Part shown: piece after piece, positions 41,728 to 50,511 of the stretch
How the letters are laid out: the number at the start of each line of letters is the position of its first letter
Position numbering within the stretch: position 1 is the stretch's first letter
DNA from: JAPKYZ01 sp033763835
Lineage (GTDB): Bacteria > Acidobacteriota > Terriglobia > Bryobacterales > Bryobacteraceae
Assembly: GCA_033763835.1 (NCBI GenBank)
Contig: JANRJS010000028.1
Location: forward strand, 62,001 to 126,000
Direction: 5' to 3'
Length of the DNA stretch: 64,000 nt
Notes under the pieces: model-generated
Told to the model about the DNA's origin: nothing
The model's database searches: none
The model's input: the letters and a program-made list of their open reading frames with translations, nothing else
Program-made: the position numbers and the translations under genes

Positions 41728-44219
41728 TGTTCGAGTTCCTTCTGTAACTCGGCGAGTAACTGCAAGGCTTCGATCGGCCTAAGTTCGTCGAGCTTCAAGG
41801 CTCGGATGCGCGACGCCAGGTCGCCACGTACCGGCTCGAATAGCTGGATTTGCACGGGACCGCCGCCCGCCTCCTCGCTTACCCGCCGATCGGTTCGCTC
41901 ATGCAGAGCGAGAATTTCTTTCGCGCGATCGATTACCTCGACGGGCAGTGCAGCGAGACGCGCCACTTCAATGCCGTAGCTTTTGTCGGCGGCTCCGGGT
42001 TCGACGCGACGCAGAAATACGATTTGATCGCCCGATTCTTTCACCGTGACCCGCAGGTTCCGTACACCGGGTAGGGACTCAGAGAGAGCCGTGAGTTCGT
42101 GATAGTGCGTCGCGAACAGCGTCTTCGCGCGGATGTTCGAGTGGATGTATTCGAGTACCGCCCACGCGATGGCGAGACCGTCGTAAGTGGAGGTACCGCG
42201 CCCGATTTCGTCGAGCACGATCAAGCTACGCTCCGTGGCCGAGTTCAAAATGAGCGCCGTCTCGGTCATCTCCATCATGAAGGTAGAGCGTCCGCGCGAC
42301 AGGTTATCCGAAGCCCCGACCCGGGTAAACACGCGATCGACGATGGGCAAATGCGCTTCTGCGGCGGGTACGAAGCTACCCGTCTGCGCCAAGATTGCCA
42401 CCAACGCCGCTTGCCGCAAGTACGTCGACTTACCACCCATATTGGGGCCGGTGACGATGGCGACATACTGCGCGGAATCGAGATACACATCGTTGGGAGT
42501 GAATAACTGCGCGTCGCGCTCGGCCATCGCCTCGATGACGGGATGGCGCCCGCCCACAATCCGGAGCGAACCGTCTTCGGAAAATCGGGGCCGCACATAG
42601 CGCTTCTCGGCGGCTAACTCCGCGAGCGCCGTCGCGACGTCGATCCCGGCGACTTCGGCGGCGGTGGCCTTCACCCGGTCCGCTTGCGCCGCGACGGTCT
42701 CGCAAAGCTCCGTAAAGAGTTGTTTCTCGATCGCCAGAATCCGCTCTTGGGCTTCGAGAATTTTAACTTCGAGTTCCTTTAGTTCGGGCGTGGTGAAGCG
42801 TTCGGCGTTCACCAGCGTTTGCTTGCGCTCGTAATCGGCGGGAGCGAGAGGCAGGTTCGGCTTCGAGATCTCGATGTAGTAACCGAAGATGTTGTTGAAC
42901 CGGACCTTCAGCGATTGAATTCCCGTGCGTTGCCGCTCACGCTGTTCGATCGCGGCGATGTATTGCTTGGCATTGGTTTGTACGTCCCGCAGTTCGTCGA
43001 GCGCCGGATCGCGGCCCGGCCGGATGGCGCCACCGTCGGCCAAGGTTGCGGGCGGTTCCTCCGAGATTGTCGAAGAGACCTTCTCGTGTAAGTCGGCGAG
43101 TAAGTCGGTCACTCCCTTAAGCGCTGCTAACTCGCCCAACGACCGCCCAAATCCGAGTAAGTCGCGGGCGGTTGCCGTTCCTAAAGTAATTTTGGCGAGC
43201 AGGCGCTCCAGGTCGAGGATCTTGGCCAGGGTTTTTCGAATCGCCGCGCGTTCCACCACCGCGCCCGCCATCGCCTCGACGGCGTCCAAGCGTTCCTCGA
43301 TCTCCGCGCGATCGATCGAGGGAGCCAGCAATCGCCGTCGCAACAATCGCGCTCCCATGCCCGTTAGCGTGCGGTCGATCGTCGAAAGCAGCGTCGCCGC
43401 GCGCGCCGCCTTATCTTCGGCAAAGAGCGGTTCGACTAGTTCCAGATTGCGCACCGTGGCGGGATCGAGAATCATCGCCCGTTCCCGGTCGAACCATGCC
43501 GGGCGGTCGAGATGCGCGAGCGCCGCCCGCTGAGTCTCGCGCAAGTAATGCAGAATTGCGCCCGCCGCGCCCACCGCAAGAGTTCGTCCGCCGAGTCCGC
43601 AGCCGTCGAGCGTGAGTAGGCGGAAATGCTCGCGCAGCGTACGGTCGCCATAATCGGAGTCGAACGCCCACTCTTCAACGGGCGGTTGGCCGGGACGCAA
43701 GACCTCGCGCGCACCGGCGGCCTCGATCAGAGCCACAGCTTCCGCCGCCGCGAGTTCCGTCGCCCGAAATTCGCCGGTCGAGATATCTGCGAAGGCGACC
43801 CCCGAGCGGTGGCCGCGAGTCACCACTGCGGCGAGCCAGTTGTTCTCGCCCGCCTTAAGCAGACCCGCTTCCGTCGCCGTACCGGGAGTCACGATCCGCG
43901 TCAATTCCCGCCGGACTAACTTCTTACCCGGCGAAGGCGCTTCCATCTGGTCGCAAAGCGCGACGCGATATCCCTTTTCGACTAATCGCGCGATGTAACC
44001 TTCGGCGGCGTGGTACGGCACCCCGCACATCGGAACCGGCGCGCCCTTTTCCTTATTGCGCGCAGTAAGTGTAATTTCGAGTTCCCGCGCGGCGGTAACC
44101 GCGTCGTCGTAGAAAAGCTCGTAAAAATCGCCCAGCCGGAACATTAGTAACGCGTGCGGAACGCGCTCCTTAACGGCGTGATACTGCCGCATCAGCGGCG
44201 TCGTGGGCGATTCCGTCAC
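41724..44219 (-). CDS. mutS: DNA mismatch repair protein MutS
   Basis: 831 residues with the mismatch-binding start (TPLMRQYHAVKERVPHALLM ... FRLGDFYELF), Walker A GPNMGGKSTYLRQAAL, Walker B LIVLDEIGRGTSTYDG and ATHYHELT. Recognises mispairs and recruits MutL. Start directly abuts the gdhA stop (no gap). Confidence 0.98.
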   Translation of the reverse strand: MTESPTTPLMRQYHAVKERVPHALLMFRLGDFYELFYDDAVTAARELEITLTARNKEKGAPVPMCGVPYHAAEGYIARLVEKGYRVALCDQMEAPSPGKKLVRRELTRIVTPGTATEAGLLKAGENNWLAAVVTRGHRSGVAFADISTGEFRATELAAAEAVALIEAAGAREVLRPGQPPVEEWAFDSDYGDRTLREHFRLLTLDGCGLGGRTLAVGAAGAILHYLRETQRAALAHLDRPAWFDRERAMILDPATVRNLELVEPLFAEDKAARAATLLSTIDRTLTGMGARLLRRRLLAPSIDRAEIEERLDAVEAMAGAVVERAAIRKTLAKILDLERLLAKITLGTATARDLLGFGRSLGELAALKGVTDLLADLHEKVSSTISEEPPATLADGGAIRPGRDPALDELRDVQTNAKQYIAAIEQRERQRTGIQSLKVRFNNIFGYYIEISKPNLPLAPADYERKQTLVNAERFTTPELKELEVKILEAQERILAIEKQLFTELCETVAAQADRVKATAAEVAGIDVATALAELAAEKRYVRPRFSEDGSLRIVGGRHPVIEAMAERDAQLFTPNDVYLDSAQYVAIVTGPNMGGKSTYLRQAALVAILAQTGSFVPAAEAHLPIVDRVFTRVGASDNLSRGRSTFMMEMTETALILNSATERSLIVLDEIGRGTSTYDGLAIAWAVLEYIHSNIRAKTLFATHYHELTALSESLPGVRNLRVTVKESGDQIVFLRRVEPGAADKSYGIEVARLAALPVEVIDRAKEILALHERTDRRVSEEAGGGPVQIQLFEPVRGDLASRIRALKLDELRPIEALQLLAELQKELEQ

Positions 44220-45506
44220 TTAGGCGTACAACCCGCGCAGCTTGATGGCGTGCACCACGCGTTCGAGCGCCAGCATGTATGCCGCCGTGCGATTGTCCAC
44301 CTTCTTATCGGACGCGTAGGCGGCCACATCGCGGAAGCTCGACACCATCACTTCTTGGAGCCGGTTATTCACTTCGGACTCGGTCCAGAAGTAACCTTGC
44401 CGGTCCTGCACCCACTCGAAGTAACTCACCGTAACTCCGCCCGCGTTGGCCAGAATATCGGGGATCACAAACACCCCGTTCGCCTTAAGTACGGGGTCGG
44501 CTTCGGCGGTCGCCGGGCCGTTGGCGCCCTCGCAGATCACTTTCGCTTTCACTAAGTGGGCGTTCTTCGAAGTGATTACGTTTTCCCGCGCGGCGGGCAA
44601 TAACACGTCGCAGTCCTGAAAAAGCGCCGTCTCACGGTCGATATCTTCCCCGCCCGCGAAGCCGGAAATCGAACCCGTCTCGCGGCGATGCTTCATTAAC
44701 GCCTCGATATCCAGGCCGTGACTGTTATACACGGCGGCGTCCCATTCGATGATCGAGACGATCTTGTACCCTTCGCGCGCCATCAGCTTCGCCGCCATGC
44801 CGCCGACGTTGCCGAAACCCTGAATCACGATGCGGGCCGCGGATGGATCGACCCCGAGACGCTTCATCGCCTCGCGAGTCACGTACAGACAGCCGCGGCC
44901 TGTCGCCTCGCTCCGTCCTTGCGATCCGCCTAGCGCGAGCGGCTTACCCGTCACAACCGCCGTTGTCGCCTGGCGCTTATGCATCGAGTAAGTGTCCATG
45001 ATCCACGCCATGGTCTGATCGTTGGTGTTCACATCGGGCGCGGGGATGTCGATTTCGGGTCCGATGAAATCGATCAAGTCCGCCGTGTAGCGCCGGGTGA
45101 TTCGTTCCAGTTCGTTGCGCGAAAGAATTTCGGGATCGCAGATCACGCCGCCTTTGCCGCCGCCGTAAGGAATGTTCACCACGGCGCACTTCCAAGTCAT
45201 CCAGGACGCGAGCGCGCGCACTTCGTCGAGCGTCACGTCTTTCGCGTACCGGATGCCGCCTTTGGCCGGGCCCCGCGCGATCGAATGTTGCACGCGATAG
45301 CCGGTAAACACTTCGATCCGCCCGTCGTCGAGCATCACGGGAATGTACACGGTGACCTCGCGCGTCGGCGTCCGCAGTACCTTTTGCATGCCGTCGTCCA
45401 GCTTCAGCGCCGCCGCCGCCAGATCGAATCTCGCCTCCGCCGCGAGTCGCGGATTCAACTCCCGCTCGAACGCCGCGTCGCGCTCCGGCGTTTCCAGTTC
45501 TGCCAT
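44220..45506 (-). CDS. gdhA: Glu/Leu/Phe/Val dehydrogenase (glutamate dehydrogenase-like)
   Basis: 428 residues: substrate-binding GPAKGGIRYAKDV and IPYGGGKGGVICDP (catalytic Lys in GGGKGG), DIPAPDVNTNDQTMAW, ALGGSQGRSEATGRG, then a Rossmann domain IQGFGNVGGMAAKLM. Reversible oxidative deamination of an amino acid, most likely glutamate; strict substrate assignment needs structure. First gene of the mutS operon, divergent from the gene at 45533 with only 26 bases between. Confidence 0.93.
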   Translation of the reverse strand: MAELETPERDAAFERELNPRLAAEARFDLAAAALKLDDGMQKVLRTPTREVTVYIPVMLDDGRIEVFTGYRVQHSIARGPAKGGIRYAKDVTLDEVRALASWMTWKCAVVNIPYGGGKGGVICDPEILSRNELERITRRYTADLIDFIGPEIDIPAPDVNTNDQTMAWIMDTYSMHKRQATTAVVTGKPLALGGSQGRSEATGRGCLYVTREAMKRLGVDPSAARIVIQGFGNVGGMAAKLMAREGYKIVSIIEWDAAVYNSHGLDIEALMKHRRETGSISGFAGGEDIDRETALFQDCDVLLPAARENVITSKNAHLVKAKVICEGANGPATAEADPVLKANGVFVIPDILANAGGVTVSYFEWVQDRQGYFWTESEVNNRLQEVMVSSFRDVAAYASDKKVDNRTAAYMLALERVVHAIKLRGLYA

Positions 45507-45532
45507 GATGAGGGTGCCTTTCCCGTTCGATT

Positions 45533-46252
45533 ATGCCATCCACCGTTTCGCTTGCCCGGCGCGATTTTCTGGCCGCCGGAATCTGGCCGTTATCGAAGAA
45601 CACCGTGTCGATGGCGGGAATCCGGTTCCGCGTGGAGCGTCACGGCTCCGCCCCGGCGCGCTACCTGCAAGTCCATGGCGACGAGACCACCGCTCGCGAC
45701 GTTCTGCGCGAAGCGGCGCCCGCCGGAACGAGTTTCTTCGTCGAAAGCGCGACACGCATGGTGACTATCGGAGCTGGGCGCATCGACCCGAATCGTATGT
45801 TCTCGCGCCTTGGCGCGGAGACGAATCTGCGCCGCTTGAATCCCAAGTGGAGCGAGGCGCAAGTGGCGAACGCGCTGCTTGCGCTCGACCGGGATCGCGA
45901 GAAATTACTGCGGGCGTTGCTGCCGCGCAAGGGCGCCCTCCTGGTCTCGCTGCACAACAACAGTGAGCGTTACACCATCGAGACGGAAGCCCCCATTAGC
46001 CAGAAAGTCGTACGCACGCACACCTTCACCCCGCACGAGTTCCTGCTGGCCACATCGCCGCTCGACTTCGGCAAGCTGGAACAATCGGGCTTTAATTGCG
46101 TATTGCAGTCTAATGCCACCGGTCCGGATGACGGTTCGTTGTCGCGTCTTTGCGCCTCGCGCGGGATCCGTTACATCAATATCGAAGCGCGCCTGGGTTC
46201 GAGCGGACCTCAGCGAGCCATGCTCGATTGGGTGGTTAAGAATCTGAGTTAG
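45533..46252 (+). CDS. Tat-type exported protein of unknown function
   Basis: 239 residues. The start MPSTVSLARRDFLAAGIWPL carries a twin-arginine-like motif (ARRDFLAAG). The body has VHGDETTARDVLREA, RIDPNRMFS, GALLVSLHNNSERYTIETE and SNATGPDDGSLSRLCASRGI; His and Asn in these stretches could form a metal or amidase-like site, but I do not recognise a family. Eleven bases before the S9 peptidase, so likely co-transcribed with it. Confidence 0.7.
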   Translation: MPSTVSLARRDFLAAGIWPLSKNTVSMAGIRFRVERHGSAPARYLQVHGDETTARDVLREAAPAGTSFFVESATRMVTIGAGRIDPNRMFSRLGAETNLRRLNPKWSEAQVANALLALDRDREKLLRALLPRKGALLVSLHNNSERYTIETEAPISQKVVRTHTFTPHEFLLATSPLDFGKLEQSGFNCVLQSNATGPDDGSLSRLCASRGIRYINIEARLGSSGPQRAMLDWVVKNLS

Positions 46253-46263
46253 AGGAGCTATCG

Positions 46264-48171
46264 ATGAAGTTCACGCTTATCCCGGTACTGGCCGCCGCCG
46301 CTTACGCCGCCGATCCGCCGTTGATACCGCGCGAGTTGCTGTTCGGCGATCCCGAGCGCGCCGCGCCTACCATTTCGCCCGACGGCAAGAAAATCGCGTA
46401 TCTTGCGCCTTACAACGGCAAGCGGAATGTGTGGGTCAAGACGATCGGCAAGAACGACGATCGCGCCATCACCAACGACACCAAACGCGGCATTTCGATT
46501 TTCTTCTGGCAGCAGGATTCGCAACATACTTTGCACTTGCAGGATTCGGGCGGCGACGAGAATTTTCACGTCTTCCAGACCGACATCGATAGCAAGTCCA
46601 CCAAGGACCTCACCCCCGAGGCGGGCGCGCGGGCCGGCGTCGTCGCTACCAGCGCGAAGTACCCCAACCAAATGTTGGTCTCGATGAACAAGCGCAACAA
46701 GCAATTGTTCGACGTATATCGGGTGGACCTGAAGACCGGTGAACTGGCGCTGGAGATCGAGAACCCGGGCGACGTACTGAATTGGACCGCCGACAACGAC
46801 ATGCAGATCCGCGCGGCGGATGCGATGGCCGGAATGGTACAGGAGTCGCGAGTACGAGCCGACGCGAAAAGTCCGTGGAAGGTGCTGCGCAAGCAATCGC
46901 TCGACGAGACCAACGGCGGAATTGTTGGATTTAGTCCCGACAACAAATCGGCGTGGATGATTTCGAGCGTTGGGGCCAATGCCGCGCGATTGGTCGAAGT
47001 GGACTTGGCCACCGACAAGGAGAAAGTGGTCGCCGAGGATCCGAACTACGACATCTCCGGCGCGATCACGCATCCCACCAAGAACACCTTGGAGGCCGTT
47101 TCCTTTACCCGCGCGAAGACCGAGTGGCAGTTTTTCGACAAGGCTCTCGAAGCCGACTATAACTTCTTGAAGTCGAAGCTCGGCGAGGGAGTTTCCATCG
47201 GCAGCCGCTCGAACGACGACAAGAGTTGGATTGTCACGGTATCCTCCGCGCCTCGCCCCGCCGAGTATCACATTTACGACCGCGCCAATAAGAAGCTGGA
47301 GTTTCTGTATGCCGCGCGGCCTAAGTTGAAGGACTACAAGTTGGCCGAGATGCAGCCCATCTCGTTCCCCGCCCGCGACGGACTTACGATCCACGGCTAT
47401 CTCACCATGCCGATCGGCGTCGCGAAAAGCGCCCCGACGGTGATGTTGGTGCATGGCGGACCCTGGGCCCGCGATAACTATGGATACTCCGGATTGGTGC
47501 AGCTACTCGCCAATCGGGGTTATGCGGTTTTGCAGGTGAATTTCCGCGGCTCCACGGGTTACGGCAAGAAGTTTTTGAACGCGGGCGACAAAGAATGGGC
47601 GGCGAAGATGCACGACGATTTGCTCGACGCCAAAACTTGGGCGGTAAAGCAGGGGTACGCCGACGCCAAAAAGTTCGCCATTATGGGCGGCAGCTATGGC
47701 GGCTACGCGACGCTCGTCGGGCTGACATTCACTCCCGAAGAGTTCACGTGCGGCGTGGATATCGTCGGACCGTCGAACATCGTCACGCTGCTCAAGTCCA
47801 TCCCGCCGTACTGGGCGCCGATGATCGCCATGTTCGATAAGCGCGTCGGATCGCTGACGAAGGAAGAGGATTTCCTGCGCTCGCGCTCGCCGCTGTTCAA
47901 GGCGGACCGCATCACGAAGCCGCTGCTGATTGGGCAGGGCGCGAACGATCCGCGCGTGAAGCAGGCGGAGAGCGATCAAATCGTGAAAGCGATGCGGGAT
48001 TCGGAAAAACCGGTGGAATACATCGTGTTTCCGAACGAGGGTCACGGGTTCGCGAATCCGGAGAATAATTTGCGCTTCTTCGCGGCGACCGAGAGTTTCC
48101 TCGCGAAGCATTTGGGCGGACGCGCGGAGCCCCCAAGCGCGGCACACGACTGGAAGTCGTTTCTAAAGTGA
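46264..48171 (+). CDS. S9 family prolyl-oligopeptidase-type peptidase, exported
   Basis: 635 residues: signal peptide (MKFTLIPVLAAAAYAAD), a WD40-like beta-propeller (~40-360; PTISPDGKKIAYLAPYNGKR), then an alpha/beta hydrolase domain with Ser477 in MGGSYGGYATLVG, Asp in QGANDPRVKQAES and His in NEGHGFANPEN. Cleaves short peptides, probably periplasmic. The stop codon lies inside a 22-bp imperfect tandem repeat. Confidence 0.93.
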   Translation: MKFTLIPVLAAAAYAADPPLIPRELLFGDPERAAPTISPDGKKIAYLAPYNGKRNVWVKTIGKNDDRAITNDTKRGISIFFWQQDSQHTLHLQDSGGDENFHVFQTDIDSKSTKDLTPEAGARAGVVATSAKYPNQMLVSMNKRNKQLFDVYRVDLKTGELALEIENPGDVLNWTADNDMQIRAADAMAGMVQESRVRADAKSPWKVLRKQSLDETNGGIVGFSPDNKSAWMISSVGANAARLVEVDLATDKEKVVAEDPNYDISGAITHPTKNTLEAVSFTRAKTEWQFFDKALEADYNFLKSKLGEGVSIGSRSNDDKSWIVTVSSAPRPAEYHIYDRANKKLEFLYAARPKLKDYKLAEMQPISFPARDGLTIHGYLTMPIGVAKSAPTVMLVHGGPWARDNYGYSGLVQLLANRGYAVLQVNFRGSTGYGKKFLNAGDKEWAAKMHDDLLDAKTWAVKQGYADAKKFAIMGGSYGGYATLVGLTFTPEEFTCGVDIVGPSNIVTLLKSIPPYWAPMIAMFDKRVGSLTKEEDFLRSRSPLFKADRITKPLLIGQGANDPRVKQAESDQIVKAMRDSEKPVEYIVFPNEGHGFANPENNLRFFAATESFLAKHLGGRAEPPSAAHDWKSFLK

Positions 48172-48201
48172 CTGGAAAGCGTTTTTGAAGTAGTTCGCCC
48201 A

Positions 48202-48245
48202 GCGCACAGGCTGGGCGCCACAAGCGCCCAGTCCGTTGTGCGCGG
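48202..48245. repeat. Structured intergenic element, copy B
   Basis: Outer stem GCGCACA (48202-48208) / TGTGCGC (48237-48243) and inner stem CTGGGCGC / GCGCCCAG (48211-48218 / 48224-48231), loop CACAA. An alternative hairpin CGCCCAGC/GCTGGGCG uses the left flank, so two structures compete. The 3' part GTCCGTTGTGCGCGG is identical to copy A at 25618-25632. Lies between convergent genes. Confidence 0.65.
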
Positions 48246-48249
48246 TCCT

Positions 48250-49134
48250 TTAAACGAAGGCCCGGCGCAACACAGCGTAGCTCTTGGGTACCGCCGTCGC
48301 CGGGTCTTCTTTTCCTTCCATTTCGAGCGACACCCAACCGCGAAAATTCGCCTTCGCAAAAATCTTCGCGATGCGCGGAAAGTCCGGTTCAAGCGTGTAC
48401 CATTCGCCGCCGCCGTAGTAAGTCTTCGCCTGCACGATAGAAGCGTGCGGCGCGAGCTTCTCCAACTCGGGATAGGGATCGCCGGGGAAGTTTCCCGTAT
48501 CGACGTTCAATCCGAGCCACGGGGAATTCACTCGCCGCCAAATGGCGAGTAGGTTTTCGGTCTTCGTCGTAAGTCCCCAGTGATTCTCGAGCGCCATCAC
48601 CACACCCGCTTTTTCGGCGTGCGGCAAGCAGGCTTCGATCGATCCCACGCACCAATCGAGCGCGTCTTTCTCCGAGTAACCGGGGAGCGGCGGCTCGTCG
48701 CCCTTCACCTTCATCAGGTCGTCGAAACTCTTGATGGTCTTCCATCGCCCGGAGTTTAGACGGATCGCGGGAATCCCGAGCGTCGAGGCGAGATCGATGC
48801 AATGCTTGGTGTGCTCGACGTTCTTGCGCCGCTCTTCGGGATCGGGCGAAACGAAATCCTGGTGGATCGAAAGCATCGGCATCGCGAGGCCTGCGCGCCA
48901 AGCCGCTTTCTTTAGCCGGTTCAGGTAGGCCGGTTCTTCGCTGTCGAACTGTCTATGCAGCAACTCGACACCGTCGAATCCGGTCTCCGCCGCATGCTCG
49001 ATGACCTTGTCGATGGGGTACTTCGGCGTCTTGAAGTGCCAGTAAGAATAAGTGGAAACGGCGAGTCGAACGCGCGGCGCGCCGAGCAAAGGCGAGGCGG
49101 CGAGCAGCGGAAAAACGCGGCGAGTTAGTTTCAT
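48250..49134 (-). CDS. Xylose-isomerase-like TIM-barrel sugar isomerase/epimerase, exported
   Basis: 294 residues with a Tat-like/lipoprotein-free signal (KLTRRVFPLLAASPLLGAP) and the AP-endonuclease-2/sugar-isomerase barrel: GFDGVELLHRQF, MLSIHQDFVS, VVMALENHWGLT (metal Glu), NVDTGNFPGDP (metal Asp/His region), VQAKTYYG and VSLEMEGKED (metal Glu). Acts on an unknown sugar or inositol derivative. It directly abuts ppa. Confidence 0.87.
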   Translation of the reverse strand: MKLTRRVFPLLAASPLLGAPRVRLAVSTYSYWHFKTPKYPIDKVIEHAAETGFDGVELLHRQFDSEEPAYLNRLKKAAWRAGLAMPMLSIHQDFVSPDPEERRKNVEHTKHCIDLASTLGIPAIRLNSGRWKTIKSFDDLMKVKGDEPPLPGYSEKDALDWCVGSIEACLPHAEKAGVVMALENHWGLTTKTENLLAIWRRVNSPWLGLNVDTGNFPGDPYPELEKLAPHASIVQAKTYYGGGEWYTLEPDFPRIAKIFAKANFRGWVSLEMEGKEDPATAVPKSYAVLRRAFV

Positions 49135-49689
49135 CTAGAGGTTCGCCTCCGTGTTCACGAGCTTCGACTCGAGATACCGCTGGCGGCTCTCGGTGACGAA
49201 TCGCCGCGCTTCCGCCGGTCCACCCCAGCCTTGGCTCACGATTCGGACGCCCTGCAGTTCCTTGTAGATCTCGAAAAAGTGCTCGATTTCGCGGCGCACG
49301 TGCGGGAAGATTTGATCGATCGTGTGGATCTCGTCGTAGCGTGGATTCCGCACGGGGACCGCTAGAATCTTCTGATCGCCCTGTTGGTTGTCGGTCATAT
49401 TGAGCACGCCGACCGGCCGGACGATCATCATACAGCCGGTGAAACTCGGCTCCTGCACCAGACACAACACGTCGAGCGGGTCGTTATCTTCGGCGAGCGT
49501 ACCGGGCACGAATCCGTAATCGCCCGGATAGTGCATCGGCGAATACAAAGCGCGATCCAGACGGAACAAATCGACCTCGGCGTCGTACTCGTATTTATTC
49601 GAGGAGTTCATCGGGATCTCGACGATCTGCCGGACTACTTCCGGCGACTCTGGACCCGGATCGATATCGTAAAGCTTGACGGCGCGCAC
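49135..49689 (-). CDS. ppa: Inorganic pyrophosphatase
   Basis: 184 residues, family I: IVEIPMNSSNKYEYD, YPGDYGFVPGTLAEDNDPLDVLCLV (metal-binding Asp cluster), DQKILAVPVRNPRYDEI and FEIYKEL. Hydrolyses pyrophosphate in the cytoplasm. Ends where the sugar isomerase gene begins; divergent from the gene at 49708 with 18 bases between. Confidence 0.97.
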   Translation of the reverse strand: MRAVKLYDIDPGPESPEVVRQIVEIPMNSSNKYEYDAEVDLFRLDRALYSPMHYPGDYGFVPGTLAEDNDPLDVLCLVQEPSFTGCMMIVRPVGVLNMTDNQQGDQKILAVPVRNPRYDEIHTIDQIFPHVRREIEHFFEIYKELQGVRIVSQGWGGPAEARRFVTESRQRYLESKLVNTEANL

Positions 49690-49707
49690 GAAACTGAGGG
49701 TAGCAAA

Positions 49708-50511
49708 ATGACCGTTCTCGTCTTGGCGATGTCAGCCGCCGATCCCACGGTGGAGACGATCCTCGAGAAGCTCACCGAAAACCAGACGCGCGCGCACGAT
49801 CTGCGGCGCCAGATCGTCTACCGCCAGGACATCCTTACCCGGATGCACGGCGGCGACAACAAGCTGAAGCGCGAGGAGAAGTACGAGTATCTGGTTGTGC
49901 CCACCGAAAAATCGTTCGACCGCAAACTCGTGAATTTCGCCGGCAAGTACGAACGGCATGGGCGCTTTATGATTTACGACCGGCCCGAGTACCAGTATCA
50001 AGACATCGACATCGATGGGAGCGTCATTAGCGAGATCACGGAGGACTGGACGGGCGACAAAGAGTCGCGCGACGGAATGTCCGACGACCTGTTTCCTCTC
50101 ACCCGGGAGAAGCAAAAGCACTACGACTTCTCGCTGGGCGGAGCCGAGACCTATCAGGGGCGAACGGTTTGGAAGATCGCGTACAAGCCTAAGAAAGACG
50201 AAGATTTCGAGAAGTGGTGGGCGGGCGAGGCGCTGGTGGATCGCGAGCAGTTCCAGCCCGTGCTCATCACGTCGCACCAATCGAAAGGTGTCCCGATGGC
50301 GGTGAAGGTGCTGCTTGGCACCGATATCCGCAAGATGGGGTTTAAGGTGAACTACCGCGATTTCGGCGACGGCTTGTGGTTCCCGGAAAAGTACGGCGGC
50401 GAACTCGACGTGCGGGTGCTGTTCGGCTACCGGCGCAAGATTTCGATTTCGATGGTGAACTCCGACGTGAAGCGGGCGAAGGCGGAGTCTACCATCAAAT
50501 ATGACCCGTAG
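49708..50511 (+). CDS. Exported beta-rich protein of unknown function coupled to the oxidase
   Basis: 267 residues from ATG 49708 (GAGGG seven bases upstream); the in-frame extension upstream is antisense to ppa. Short hydrophobic N-terminus (MTVLVLAMSAADP), then a helix (VETILEKLTENQTRAHDL) and many beta strands (YRQDILTRM, KYEYLVVPTEKSFDRKL, VWKIAYKPK, FKVNYRDFGDGLWFPEKYGG). The shape recalls LolA/LppX-type outer-membrane lipoprotein-sorting proteins, but this is only a look-alike. It overlaps the oxidase-like gene by 11 bases, so the two are expressed together. Confidence 0.72.
   Translation: MTVLVLAMSAADPTVETILEKLTENQTRAHDLRRQIVYRQDILTRMHGGDNKLKREEKYEYLVVPTEKSFDRKLVNFAGKYERHGRFMIYDRPEYQYQDIDIDGSVISEITEDWTGDKESRDGMSDDLFPLTREKQKHYDFSLGGAETYQGRTVWKIAYKPKKDEDFEKWWAGEALVDREQFQPVLITSHQSKGVPMAVKVLLGTDIRKMGFKVNYRDFGDGLWFPEKYGGELDVRVLFGYRRKISISMVNSDVKRAKAESTIKYDP

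Noticed and set aside
41724..45506. Possible frameshift between mutS and gdhA because stop and start abut exactly
   Set aside because: Both proteins have complete family-typical ends, so it is simple gene packing.
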